DNA from: Pogostemon cablin
Lineage: Eukaryota > Streptophyta > Magnoliopsida > Lamiales > Lamiaceae
Length of the DNA: 64,000 nt
Assembly (NCBI GenBank): GCA_023678885.1
Contig: CM043001.1
Span: 9,522,092-9,586,091 of the forward strand
Direction: 5' to 3'
A program made the position numbers and the translations under genes. The notes below the pieces were generated by a model that was not told the DNA's origin, did no database searches, and saw only the letters and a list, made by a program, of their open reading frames with translations. Below, piece after piece: positions 46,149 to 58,623 of this stretch (position 1 is the first letter of the stretch; each line of letters begins with the position of its first letter).

Positions 46149-49100
46149 ATATAAAGACTTGTGCGATATCGTTTCATAAATCTTATTTCGGAAATTGATA
46201 TATATGTAATTATTATCAATGACATTAGTACGCTCACCATTCACGCTCAGGACAATACTATGCACCATCTAATTAATTAGAAAAAATTTTATGTAAGATC
46301 GTTTCATGATACATATTGAGGGGTCCTACCAACCCAAGTATCAAATAGCGCATAATCCATTTGTGAGGATTCAAACAGGCACATAGTCCATTTGGAGGAG
46401 TCGTTGATAAGCTGCTACGCAAGTTGATTAGTTATGTTAATAATTTTTTTTTCTTTTTTAAATAAACTTTTAATATGTATTATTTTATTTAATGATAATT
46501 CTTAATATTCATTATTTATAATTATACTTTTTATTAAAATGCTATAAATTTTTATTCCTTTTACAAATGGATCATAATAGTTTAATCGAATAAATTTCAC
46601 TTTAGTCATATGTTTCCTTTAAATAAAAAAATTATCATTTTTTTATTTTCTATTAATAGTTCATTAAATAGTTTAATTGAATGAATATTACTTTTCCTTT
46701 TACTTGCTCTAGTATCACTTTTTATAAAAAAAATATTATCACATTTTATTCATCATATAAATTGTTAATAAAATAAAATTCAATTGAAAGATTATCACTT
46801 TTAATTGATCACATGTAACTTTTTTTAAAATATTATCACTTTTTATTCGTTCTATTAATTTTTCAAAAAATAATTCAGTTTGACAAATACTTTATCACTT
46901 TTTATTATAAATGTTATCACTTAAAAAGTATTATTATTATTATTATTATTATCTTTTTTATTCATCTCATGAATAAGAAATATCACTTTTTATTAATTAC
47001 ATTATTAAAATTTAATTATTCCTTTGATTAAATATCACTTTTATGAAATAGTTCAATTAATTTAAAAATTATTTATGAAATAATTTAATTGGATGGATTT
47101 TCACATTTTCAAGACTACGTATCACTATTTATAAAAATAATTTATAAATTTTTAATTGTCACATGTTATGAAACAATTTAATATAATAGACATCACTTTT
47201 TTTAGAATATGTATCACTTTATATCGTGCGAATTGTGAAAATATATATAAAAGGCCATTATTAATATTAAATATAAATAAATAATTATATATAGCTCATT
47301 AAATAAAATTAAATTTAAAATTTAATAAATTAAAAATACGTAAATTAAAAACTATATAAAATAATTTCATTTCATAAGTAAAAAAGAAATACAGGCGAAG
47401 TGAATGTTATTCGAACACACCATACTTCCTTGAAATTTTAATATAAGATATATATATTGTGTATTTCATCTCATCTCATGAATTCTCTTATGTGACACGG
47501 CTCTCCATTGACCGAATCACTCATTCAAAGCCGGCATATATAATTCATATTCAAATACACACACTCCTAAGCCCATTATTCTGCTAATAATTTTTTTTCC
47601 TTTTTAAAATAAAAGAGATATTTACTATTAAATATATTGGAATCTCTTCAATTATTATAAGATACAAATTTTAAAAAAAAATACTATTAACTATATAAAT
47701 ATATAGTGATATTTCAACTTTACCCTTATAATATGTTGCACACAAACAGTTACCCTGCATACAATCATTTACGTTATGTGCAACAAATGTTATGAAAAAA
47801 AATTTATGTGCAGAAAAAATTATGTGCAATAAAAAAAATTATGTGCAATAAAAAAATTTATATGCAGCAAATATAATACGTCCAACAATAAATATTATGT
47901 ACAGTAAAAAAATCGTAAATGTTATGTGCAGCAAATAAAGTCGAAAATGTTATGAGCAACAAAAAAGTTATTAGGTCATATTAAGTTGGGGGTATATTAG
48001 TTAATTGATCTTAATATTTTATATATATGAGTAATCATTTTAAATTGATGTATCTCATAGTAATAATAAGTACTAAGTGTGTACTTTGTAATAATTATTC
48101 CAAATTACTTTATTAAAATAATATTCCATATATTAAATTTTTCTTGTGATAGTTACTACTAGGTATATTAAAAATTCCTTTATTACTATGAGATACAAAC
48201 ATACAAAAATATTACTATTAATTATATAAATATATAGTGATATTCCAATATTACCCTTACAATGTGCTGCACATAAATGTTTGTGTGCAGCATAAAAGTT
48301 CGTGTACAGCAAAAATTATGTGCAGTAAAAAAATGTATGTAGCAAAAAAAGTGTGAATCGTAAGTGTCATGTGCAGCGAAAAAATTATATACTCCAACTC
48401 TCCGGCGGCGGCAGCGGCAGTGGGTGGGTAAGGGGTTTAGGGTTTGTGGTTTAAAAATGTATAAGATTATAATGAATTAAGCTTATATTTGGTATTTTAC
48501 TTTAATATTTTATATGTAAGATTCATTTTTTTAAATCAATGTATCTCACAACAATTATGGGGTACAAGTGGGTATCTATTAGTAATTATTCCAATTAATT
48601 TTAAATATTTCATTATTCAAAACTAAACTTTTTTTCTAAAAAAAATGTTACAATTTTTTTTTTTTTTACAAGTTAATCATACACATATTACTTTTCATTC
48701 ATCATGTAATTCTTTATATTAAAAATATTACTATTACTTTATTTTCTTATTAATTGTTCATTAAATAGTAGTTCACTTCAATGAATATGACTTTTACTTG
48801 ATCGATTATAATATTTTATTGAAAAATATTATATTTTTTATTTTTCATATGAATTATTCATGAAATGGAGTAGTTTAATTAGACGATTATCACTTTTCAT
48901 TATTTTTTGTATCACTTTATATTTGTCCTACTATATATTCAAAAAATAGTTCAATTTGGTAAATATATAGTTTATCATTTTTTATCAGATATCACTTTTT
49001 ATTAAAAGTATTTTTTTTTGTTAAAAGTGTTATCATTTTTATTCATCTACTTAATTGTCCATAAAATTTTCAACTTGAATAATATTACTTTTCATTTATT

Positions 49101-49895
49101 TAAATATCATATTTAGTTATAAATGTTATAATTTTTTATCCATCCGTCTATTCATAAAATGGTTCAATTAGGAGGTTACATTTTTCCTTGATCATATAAT
49201 ATTTTTTATTAAATATATTATTAAATTTAATTATTCCTACAGTCATATATTACTTTTATAAAATAGTCGATTAGTTCAGAAATTGATTATTAAAAAATTC
49301 AATTGGACGAATTATCACAGTTTCATGATCATGTATCACTTCACTTCTTATAAAAAAATATTATCAATTTCTAATTGTAATATAACTTTGTATAAAATAA
49401 TTTAATAGAATAGATATCATTTTTCACAATCATTCATTACTTTTAATTATACGAATTGTAAAAATAAATAAAGCCATCATTAGTATTAAATATAAATAAA
49501 TAATTTTACATTTAAATTTCAATACATTATATATGTAAATTTAAAATTAAAATTAAAATTAATATTATATTTAAAAATAAAAATAAAGAAAGAGATAGGC
49601 GGCATCCACTGCAAGTTGAACACTTCCTGTTGAAAAGGAGGTGAAAAGCGGGCAAATGCAGATTCATCTCATGGAATGAGCTTCGTGAAACGATCTTGTG
49701 CAAGTCTTTGCCTTTAATATAATAATGCCTAAATAGCTGTCAAATTGAATATACTTTACAATGAGATATGTGGTCTTGTGCAAGTCTTTATCTTTAATAT
49801 AATGCCTAAATAGCGGTCAAATTGAATATATGGAGGATCGTCTCATGGAATGAGATACGTAAAACGATCTCACATAAGGTCTTTGCCTTTTATTA
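46149..49895. repeat. Cluster of Mutator-like ends and ATCAC-rich repeats
   Basis: End motifs related to GGCAAAGACTTGTGCAAGAC recur: AAAGACTTGTGCGATATCG at 46155, CGATCTTGTGCAAGTCTTTG near 49695, GGTCTTGTGCAAGTCTTTA near 49770, and CGATCTCACATAAGGTCTTTG near 49865. Between them lie two long runs of diverged ATCACTTTTTATT repeats (about 46440-47260 and 48650-49460). The individual element boundaries are too decayed for me to pair. No gene is supported. Confidence 0.6.
47600..48600. repeat. Two tandem copies of a ~500-bp repeat with TGTGCAGCAAAAA words
   Basis: Copies at about 47600-48110 and 48150-48600 share AACTATATAAATATATAGTG, TTACCCTTA(T/C)AATGTG and multiple ATGTGCAGCAAA words. Both end near GATGTATCTCA followed by TAATTATTCC. 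The start of each (ATTATTATAAGATACAA-like) is the rough inverse of its end, so these may be terminal-inverted-repeat elements. The first part is also found at 560-640. Confidence 0.6.
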
Positions 49896-50351
49896 ATTGT
49901 TCAATAAATAATTCAATTGTTTTGTTATCACTTTATTTTAATCAGGATTCATTTTATATTAAAAATATTATTATTTTTTAATATTATTAATTTAAAAGAA
50001 ATTGATGAATGCCGAATTTTTTAAGGAAAAGACTAGTGCAAGATCGTCTCACGGATCTCATCCCGTGAGACGGGTCAAATAAATATTGAATTGAAAAGCG
50101 CGGATCCTCCTTCAACTTATTACCTGCTATATACATATGTCATTCCAGTCATTAATTTTGCCGATTTTTTTCCGCAATTGACTTAAGCTTTAATTTAAGA
50201 ACGCATACTATTATTAATTATTACATCTATGAATATAGGGTAGGTCTTGTGCAAGACCGTCTCACGGATCTTAATTCATGAGATGAATAGTCCATTCACC
50301 AAATAAAATATATTTTAAATTAAATTAATTAAAAAAATAAATAGAAAAAGG

Positions 50352-51227
50352 CAGTGATTAGAAAATCGGACCGGAAGCCAAACCGATGAAGGCAACGGTT
50401 CGAGGTTCAATCGGTCGGACCGATTCAACTGGACGGTCCAACCGGAAAATGAAATTTTATATTTTTTAATTATATTTTAAAACTATTATTAAAATATAAT
50501 ATAATAAATAAGATTGTTAAATAAACATGAATAGCCCAAAGTCCAAAGCCCAAAGCCCACATATTTTTATTTTATAGGCCCAATCCAATTAAGAGCATTA
50601 AAAAAAAATAGAAGTAGTGTTGTCTTCCATAATCAGCAGCGGCGCTCCTTCTTTCCATTTCTCTCTAGACGGCTGCGCTCCTTCTTTCCATTTCTCTTTC
50701 TCTACAGCGCTCTTAATTTCTCGTTCTCTCTCTTACTTAGCAAAGTTCTCTTACTCTCTTTCTCCCATACAAAAGACGTAGATGTTAGTCGAGTTTGACA
50801 CGATGATTTAAAATTTTTTTGTAGAGATCCGATGACTTGAAGTTCGATCGCTTAAGTCGTCCCAAACCAATATGAGGAATATTCAGGTGCCGTAAATTCA
50901 TCTGAGCCATTGGACCATGAAGGCTCCCATCTAAATTCATCTGATTAAAGTACTGCTTAGTAACACAGTTATCATCTGAGGATCCAACTATCGGAGAATC
51001 ACAGGGCGTGCCAACATCTTATCTCAATGTATTAATTTTTTTTAATACCGAACCGGCGGTTTTTGGTTATCTTTTTCTCCCGGTTCAACCGATTTTTACC
51101 GAATTGATCGGATTTTTTCCAACTTAACCACAAAAGCGGTTATAGGGGTGCTTTCGGACCAGTTGCCGGCCCGATTCCCGATTGAATCGGTTCAACCGAT
51201 TGGTCCGGTCCGATTTTCTAATCACTG
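50352..51227. mobile_element. hAT-type non-autonomous element
   Basis: Perfect 8-bp TSD gaaaaagg at 50344-50351 and 51228-51235. Terminal inverted repeats CAGTGATTAGAAAATCGGAC and GTCCGATTTTCTAATCACTG, with more inverted CCGGTTCAACCGAT-like words inside. Size 876 bp. The middle (50620-50780) is pyrimidine-rich (CTCCTTCTTTCCATTTCTCT twice) and may be the former leader of the transposase gene. No transposase remains. Confidence 0.93.
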
Positions 51228-53352
51228 GAAAAAGGGCCGTGTTTGGCCATTAATTAAGATTCCAATTTTTCGGCAACTTCTTAAGTCTGTGCGGCCCGAC
51301 CATGTTTAACAATTTAACAATTAAATTTAAATTCGTTCATTTTATTATTATATTATAATAATAATTTTCAAGTAATCATTTAAATTAAAAAATATTATCA
51401 ATAATAATAATAATTATTATTATTATTATTATATAGTTCAATTATTTTATTATCACTTTATTTTAATCGAATATATAACTTTATGTTAAAAATATTATAA
51501 CTTTTTATTCATCATATGAATCGTTCATAAAATAATGTTACTAAAGGTTTATCACTTTTTTTATCGTGTATCACTTTATATTAAAAATATTATCACTTTT
51601 TATTATTCAAGTGAATTGTTTGTGAAATAATTCAATTAGACGGATATCACTTTTATTTTATTATGAATCACTTTTTATTAAAAATATTATCATATTTCAA
51701 CCAATTTTTAATTATTCGTGAAATACATGACTTTCATAAATAGTCATCATTATTTATTAAAGATATTATCACTTTTCTTTTAAAATTTTATTACTTTTCA
51801 TTTATATTATATATTATTCACGAAATAATTCACAACAATGTTATCACTCTTCATCAATTGTGCATCACTTTTTTTTTGAAAGAAGGTAAATATATATCAA
51901 TTCATCGGTTACATGGTATAGAGTTACACCTGTTCAACAGGAAGAAAAACGTCAAGAAACTAGGACCTATGGGTACCGTAGTTTAGATGCAATTTAATGA
52001 TCTGAAATTTTGTTTTTTTCTAATAACTGCTCAACATTCGTCATATGTCTTCCAAATAGCTGGTTGTTACGTTCCGCCCAGATTTAGTTGATTGTGACTG
52101 ATACCAACAACATTAGGAGTTTTCTTCCTTGTGAATTGCCCCTTGTGTCCCTGTGTAGCTTCCTGAATGCTGCTGATAGATTTGTGAAATTGGCGCTCCA
52201 AGCCATCCATATGTCATTGGTGAATGGGCATTCAAAGAAAAGGTGCTTATGGATTTCTAAGTGCCCTACACAGAATCCGCACTGTCTATCCTGTATGTTT
52301 CCCCAAACATGATCCTTGGTTAGCAGTCTCTGTCTTTGGATGAGCCATAATCTGAAACTGTATTTTCGAATGATGCTTTTATGACAAATATTTCTGAAAA
52401 TAAAAGAGGTTTCTTCTTCTCCTCTTAGAGTTTGTAAAATGGTTCTGCTGTCTATTTTCTCATTTTTTGCGCATTTTTCCACCGTTTGCCACCACTGTAG
52501 TGTATTGGCAATGATTTCTTGTGTTATGTCTCTAATTTTCAGCAAGTTTCACCAAAGGTTCGACGCATACTGTCCAGCAGTGTCTGTAGATATAGAACAA
52601 TTGTGGATATATACAGAGTGTATCCAGTGGACCCCTAGGGTAGTAGCCTCTCTATGTATATCCCACAGGTTGGATACCAGGAGTGCGTCATTCCAGTCTA
52701 TGAGGTGCTTGATGCCCAATCCTCCAGTTTCTCTAGTTTTAGTCACATCTTCCCACGCAACCAAACTGTGTTGAGAGCCCCAGAGGAAGTGCCTAATGAT
52801 TCTTTCAATACGACTCATGACTGTCGAGGGGATTTTAACCATTGCAAACCAGAAAGTCAGGATCCCAAATACTCCCGAGTTAATGAGGTCCAGTCTCCCT
52901 GTGAAGGAAAGAAGTTTGCAGGACCAAGAGGAGATCAAGGAGCTAATACTGTCGATCAGGGGATGAAACCTTTCAGAATTCATTCGTTGGGATCCCACAG
53001 GTATGCCCAGATATCTGAAAGGAAGGGTACCAGCCTGAAACGGGAGGGTTCTCTTGATCATCATGAGTTGATTAGAGGGGATTTCTACCGTGAAGAGATG
53101 CGACTTGAGGGGATTAACTTTAAGCCCAGAGACTTGTCCAAAGCTGTGCAGGGCTCTATTAATGGCCGTAGCTGATGTCCTGTCCCCTCTGCCGAAGATG
53201 AGAAGATCATCGGCAAAAATCAAGTGTGTAACTCTGTTCCTTGCACACAAGTTGGAGTAGAATTTTCAGATTTTTTAATGCGCTCTCCTTCTTTATCAAT
53301 CTAGAGAGGTATTCCATGCAAATAACAAAGATTAAAGAGGAGATGGGGTCTC

Positions 53353-53654
53353 TGATATGGAACAGTTCGTGGAGGCCGTGCCGAGGCCCCTTCTGGTTTA
53401 CCAGTGCCTGCACCACGAATGGGCGAACACGGACGAGGCCCGCGTTGGGGGAGCATAGTCCTTTATCTTTTATTCTTATTATTGGACTTATTATTATTGC
53501 TTATTAGTTTGGCCCGTATCTTTTGGGCTTAGGGTTTGCTTGTCATTTATTCTTCGCGATGTACTCTTCTTGGATTATTGAATACAATATTGATTTGGGA
53601 GCCGTATCTTGGCTATTAGCAAACGTTGAGAATGTTTGAGACTGAGTGCTAACA
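53353..53654 (+). repeat. Gypsy D 5-prime LTR
   Basis: 302 bp. Contains at 53401-53430 a patch differing from the partner at about 10 of 30 positions, whereas the rest differs far less. Confidence 0.93.
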
Positions 53655-53686
53655 ATTGATCCGACCTGCCGGATCACTCACATGAG

Positions 53687-54821
53687 ATGACACAGACACG
53701 CGAACAAAGACTTGAGGGGATAGAGGCGAAACAGATAAAGATGGCAGACAATATGGAGAAGATGGTGGCGGAGCGGGCTGACACCACCCGACAATTGAAC
53801 GAAATTGCCAAGGCACTGACCAGCTTGACGGCGTCGGTGGCAGGGTTGTCGGTCGTGATGACGCAAGCAACTCCCGGGGACCCTAACGCCGGTACTGAAC
53901 CTGTGATGAACACGGGTTCTGGATCGGTGATGCAGCAACAGCGGGGTCACGATGTGGCGAAGTCCTCAGCACTGGGAATAGAGGCGACGGTAGCAAGGTT
54001 GGGGATCACACCACCAGCACCACCCGCATCGCCTACACCCCCATGCTTCCATCCTTTGATGGATCTGACCCGATTGGCTGGCTGGAGAGTGCCAATCAAA
54101 AGTTTAAATTGTGACAGACACCAGAGGAGATGAAGTTACCGGCAGCTATGGTGGCCATGGAGGATTCAGTCCTTTATTGGTTTACATGGATGGAGACCCG
54201 GAAGCCCGACATGTCTTGGAGTGAATTTGCTGAGGTCCTGATTAGCCGTTTTGACTCGCGTTTCATAGGTTGCCCCTTTGAACGCTTGTCCTCTGTACGA
54301 CATACTAAATCAGTGGAGGAGTACGTAACAGTGTTTGTGCAACTGGCAAGTCAGGTGCCCGGTCTTAGCGACAAGCACTATTTGGGCTATTTCATGACCA
54401 GACTATCTGATGAGAACTGCAACTGGCTTCGCCTCTTATGGCCACCTGATCTGCAGATAGCGATGGAGTTGGCCCGTGATGTTGAGTATAGTCTTGGGAC
54501 GTCCGGTGGTGGCCATTATATGAGGCCCCTAGCTAATTCTTTTGGTCGAGCATCGCCTTCTACATGAATCCCGACTTCACGAGCAGACCCTTCATTTCAA
54601 GTGGAAGGTTCAGCGGCTCTTCAGTAGGGTCATCGGCGAGTTCAGCGCTGAGACCCTCTTTCCATGGGCATCCGAATAGATCAGCCCCGATGGGACAACC
54701 TTTAGGCCCATCCTGTTTTGGCCAGATGTCCTCGCAGGAGATGCCGGAGTTGCGCGCCAAGGAGCTATGCTTTTGCTGCAAGAAAACATTTGGGTCAGGG
54801 CATCAATGTCCCATGCGATAA
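53687..54821 (+). pseudogene. Gypsy D gag
   Basis: Opens MTQTREQRLEGIEAKQIKMA with a coiled-coil-like N-terminus. After a frameshift near 54130 the Retrotrans_gag core reads MVAMEDSVLYWFTWMETRKP, then WSEFAEVLISRFDSRF and SVEEYVTVFVQLASQVPGLS. After a second shift near 54565 a Ser-rich linker leads to the knuckle CFCCKKTFGSGHQC at 54774-54815. Two frameshifts make it non-functional. It is the structural protein that packages element RNA. Confidence 0.88.
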
Positions 54822-54827
54822 CTTAAT

Positions 54828-55328
54828 GTGTTGGTGGCAGAGGAGGACGAGCCATTGGATTTGCTTCGCTTTGAGTATCATGAGGACACCGAGGTACACG
54901 AAGGAGAGGGAGTGGAGGAAGTGCCGGCGGCGACTGAGTTGGAGGAGGAAAAAGAGGCGGTGCTGCCTATATATTCGATGGGAGGGATCACGGGAACTCA
55001 AACCATATGAGTGGGCGGTGTGATACACGGGCACGGGGTGAAGATTTTGGTAGATAGTGGGGCTAGTCACAACTTTGTATCTACGGCGTTGGTGGAGAGG
55101 CTTAAGTTGATACCCGACAAGTCAAACTCATTCGGGGTTCAGCTTGGTGATGGACGGCGTTTGGTGTCAGGAGGGGTTTGCTGTGGTATGGAGGTTGAGA
55201 TTGATGGTTATAAGGTGGTGGCTGACTTCCATGTGTTTCCGTTGGGGGATGTCAATGTGATTTTGGGGATGGAGTGGCTCGCCACCCTTGGGGAGATGCT
55301 CGTGAATTGGGCGGAATTGACGATGTAG
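54828..55328 (+). pseudogene. Gypsy D aspartic protease
   Basis: An acidic linker (54828-55008) ends at TGA where the neighbouring family residue is usually Arg, so a CGA-to-TGA change is likely. The protease follows with KILVDSGASHNFVSTALVER (catalytic DSG), GDGRRLVSGG and VNVILGMEWLATLGE (the conserved LGMxWL). The frame is otherwise open over 105 codons. Confidence 0.85.
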
Positions 55329-55438
55329 TTTAGTGGAATGAGCGGCGTGGTGACGTTGAGAGGAGATTAGGCTTTGTACCGGGGTCCCATCAGCGCTCAC
55401 GAATTGTCGCTGATAGAGGATGCCACATTTTTTTTGTC

Positions 55439-56835
55439 ATGGTGATAGAGGGAGTTTCGCCCAGAGTGATGGACCCAGGTTCTGAGGTGGTCGGAGAAGT
55501 ATTGGCGCATTTCGGGGCCGTGTTTGGCAAACCCAACGGTCTTCCTCCAGCGCGTGATGCGAAGCACCGGATCAACTTGTTGCTGGGTGCCGGGCCAATT
55601 TTTATTCGACCATACCTCTATGGTCAGGCCCAGAAAGATAAAATCGAGAGGCTAGTCTCTAACATGCTGTTGGCTGGAACAATCTGCCCCCAGCTCCAGT
55701 CCATTCTCTAGCCCTGTTTTTCTTATTAAGAAGAAGGATGGCAGTTGGAGATTTTATGTGGACTATCGAGAGGTTAACAAGGTGATAGTGCTAAATAAAT
55801 ACCCGATACTAGTCATCCAAGAGATGTTGGATGAGTTATCTGGGGCAGATATTCTCTAAAATTGATCTTCGATCGGGCTACCATCAAATTCGGATGAAGG
55901 AGGAGGATATCCATAAGATAGCTTTCCAAACTCATAGTGGGCACTACGAGTTTATGGTGATGCCGTTCGGCCTCACCAATGCCCCGACGACCTTTCAAGC
56001 GGCCATGAATGAGTTGATCCATCCTTTCTTACAGAAGTTTGTTTTAGTGTTTTTTTATGATATTTTGATTTACAGCAGGTCTTGGCAGTAGCACAAGGAA
56101 CATCTGGGGGTGGTTCTGTGAATTCTGCAAGATAATCAGTATAAAGCAAACCAGAAGAAGTGTTCTTTTGGCTACCGGAGGGTGGAGTATCTGGGACATA
56201 TCATCTCAAGCGCGGGGATGGAGATGGATCCGGCCAATGTGAGGGCCGTAGTGGCATGGCCGCAGCCTCGGAACGTTCATGATATAAGGGGATTCTTGGG
56301 CTTGACGGGATACTACTGTCGTTTTGTCCGGGAGTATGGGGCATTGGCGCGGCCACTTACACCACTCCTGAAGAAGTCAGCCCCTGCCCCGTTTGCTTGG
56401 ACAGACACGGCGGATGAAGCTTTCCAGAGGCTGAAGGAGGCATTGACAACTACGCCAGTCTTAGCCATGCCCGATATTGAGAAGTGTTTCGTCATTGAGT
56501 GTGATGCTTCTAGGATCGGAATTGGCATGGTGTTGATGCAGGAGGGGAGACCGTTGGCTTATTTCAGTAAATCTTTAACTGACAGGACGCTCACCAAATT
56601 GGCTTATGAACGCGAGATGATGGGGTTAGTTTTGGCAATTCAGAATTGGAGGCCGTATTTGGTGGGTTGCCAGTTCACCGTCCATACCGACCATAACAGC
56701 TTGAAGTATCTTTTTTCACAGAAAATTGTGACACCTTCACAGTAGATTTGGGTTGCAAAGTTGCTGGGGTATGACTTCGTCATCGAATACAAACCTAGGG
56801 CGATAAATTCGGCTGTTGATGCTCTATCGTGAAGG
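55439..56835 (+). pseudogene. Gypsy D reverse transcriptase-RNase H
   Basis: Starts in the pre-RT region (VLAHFGAVFGKPNGLPPARD). After a frameshift: KKKDGSWRFYVDYREVN, then after another IFSKIDLRSGYHQIRMKEED, YEFMVMPFGLTNAPTTFQ and VFFYDILIYS. The last should be (F/V)xDDIL, so the first catalytic Asp is Tyr. RNase H follows in the frame 56182-56745: FVIECDASRIGIGMVLMQEG, AYFSKSLTDRTLTKLAYERE and FTVHTDHNSLKYLF, then KLLGYDFVIEYKPRAINSAV ending DALS and a stop. Mutated catalysis plus frameshifts exclude activity. Confidence 0.9.
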
Positions 56836-56979
56836 GGAGAGGATAGTACCTTGTTAGCACTCAGTAGCTCCAGTTGGGGTGAGTTGGCAGATGTGTTGGC
56901 CGAGCAGTCGCGGGACAAATTTGTACAGAGTGTTTTGCGGGATCTCCATAGTGATCCGAATAGCCGTGCGGGGTATGAG

Positions 56980-58334
56980 GTGTAAGATGGGAAGCTGTAT
57001 TTTAAAGGAAGAGTGGTGTTAGCGTCTGGTTCCGCGTGGATCCCAAAACTACTCAGTGAGTTTCACGATACGCCTATGGGGGGCCACACGGGGGTCCAAC
57101 GCACATATAAAAGGCTGGCAAGTAGTTTTTTTAGAGAGTTATGTTCCGGACAGTGAGGGATTATGTGGCTAAATGTTTGATTTATCAAAAGGCAAAGTAT
57201 GAGGCCTTGTCGCCAGCCGATTTGCTACAGCCATTGCCAATTCCGGAGTTAGTTTGGGAGTATATTTCTATGGATTTTATCACGGCGCTTCCCAAGTCGC
57301 AGGGCTATACTTCTATGATGGTGGTGGTGGATCGTCTCTCTAAATACGACCATTTTGCGACCATGAATGGGCTGTCACTGCTCGATCGGTGGCCGAGACC
57401 TTTACACGGGAGATCGATCGTTTGCATGGCATTCTGGGTTTGATCGTTAGTGATCGTGATCCAATATTTGTGAGTTCTTTTTGGAAGGAAATCTTCAAGA
57501 TGTCAGGGACCTTGCTTAAGTTCAGTTCGGCATATCATCCGAAAATTGATGGGCAGACAGAGGTCTTGAATCGGGTGCTGGAGACTTACTTATGTTATTT
57601 TGCAGGTGAGGAGCCGAAGAAATGGGTGAATTGGTTCCCGTGGGCGGGATTTTGATATAATCCAGCTCATCAAAAGGCGGCTCAGTTGACCCCATTTGAA
57701 GTGGTTTACGGGCATTCTCCTCCAACGCTCCAACGGCAATTGCCCCGGGGAGTGTATAGTAGCGTCGGTGGCTAAAATTCTCCAGGGGCTTGAGGCGATG
57801 CTTTCGCGTTTGAGGGAGAATTTAACTGTTGCAAGGGAGCGGATGATGCGATTTGCTAATCAGCATCATCGGGATGTTAATTTCGCGGTGGGTGATCGGG
57901 TGATTTTGAAAGTGCGGGCGCATCGACAACACACATTGGCTTCAAAGCCTCACCATAAATTGGCGGCCAAGTTCTATGGACCGTTTACGGTGCTGGCTTG
58001 TATAGGTCCCTCGGCCTATCGTTTGGAGCTTCCGACGACTAGTCGAATTCACCCAGTTTTTCATGTCTTGCAGCTTAAGCAGGTAATCGGAGATCATCCC
58101 GTGGAATCTAACTTACCCTACTCTTTGGAGCTGCCGGAAACTCTGGTGTTTGAACTAGAGGAGGTGTTGGCAAGGAGATACGTGAGCGAGGAAGAGGAGC
58201 TATTGATAAAATGGGTTGGCTTGCCGTAGGAGGAGGCCAAATGGGTGAAGATGAGTGAGTTCCGTCAGCAATTTCCTTGGTTCAACCTTGGGGACAAGGT
58301 TTATTTTGAGGAGGGGGGAGTTGATATGGAATAG
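56980..58334 (+). pseudogene. Gypsy D integrase with C-terminal chromodomain
   Basis: The zinc-binding part has EFHDTPMGGHTGVQRTYKRL, but the second Cys of the CxxC pair reads Tyr (KCLIYQK). The core has WEYISMDFITALPKS (first Asp), IVSDRDPIFVSSFWKEIF (second Asp) and HPKIDGQTEVLNRVLE (Glu), so all three DDE residues remain, though in two frames. The C-terminal part reads VGDRVILKVRAHRQHTLASK, then YRLELPTTSRIHPVFHVLQL. A chromodomain-like ELEEVLARRYVSEEEELLIK WVGLP follows, interrupted by TAG at 58227, then FRQQFPWFNLGDKV. Chromodomains of this type guide integration to marked chromatin. Confidence 0.88.
58308..58321 (+). promoter_or_regulatory. Gypsy D polypurine tract
   Basis: GAGGAGGGGGGAGT immediately before the 3-prime LTR. 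Confidence 0.85.
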
Positions 58335-58623
58335 TTCGTGAAGGCCACGCCGAGGCCCCTTCTGATTTACCGGCACCAGCGCCGCGAGCAGGCGGACACG
58401 GACGAGGCCCGTGTTGGGGGAGCATAGTCGTTTATCTTTTATTCTTACTATTGGACTTTTTATTATTGCTTATTAGTTTGGCCCGTATCTTTTGGGCTTA
58501 GGGTTTGCTTGTTATTTATTCTTCGTGATGTACTCTTCTTGGATTATTGAATATAGTATTGATTTGGGAGTCGTATCTTGGCTATTGGCAAATGTTGAGA
58601 ACGTTTGAGACTGAGTGCTAATA
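58322..58623 (+). repeat. Gypsy D 3-prime LTR
   Basis: 302 bp partner of 53353-53654; the end of the integrase frame runs about 13 bp into it. Confidence 0.93.

Larger units (their letters stand above)
53353..58623 (+). mobile_element. Chromodomain Ty3/Gypsy element D, complete with TSD
   Basis: Two 302-bp LTRs (53353-53654 and 58322-58623, TGATATGG...GTGCTAA(C/T)A) are flanked by TSD gtctc at 53348-53352 and 58624-58628. A purine tract GAGGAGGGGGGAGT precedes the 3-prime LTR. Gene order gag, protease, RT, RNase H, integrase, chromodomain is that of plant chromoviruses. It inserted into the RT gene of the LINE in the opposite orientation. Every domain is visible but frameshifts and stops (many explained by C-to-T change) disable it. 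The LTRs differ at about 10% of positions by eye, so it is not recent. Confidence 0.95.

Noticed and set aside
52654..53175. 173-codon plus-strand frame
   Set aside because: It is the antisense of the LINE reverse transcriptase, whose FADD and other motifs read on the minus strand.
54795..55070. Minus-strand frames across Gypsy D
   Set aside because: They are shadows of the plus-strand gag/protease.
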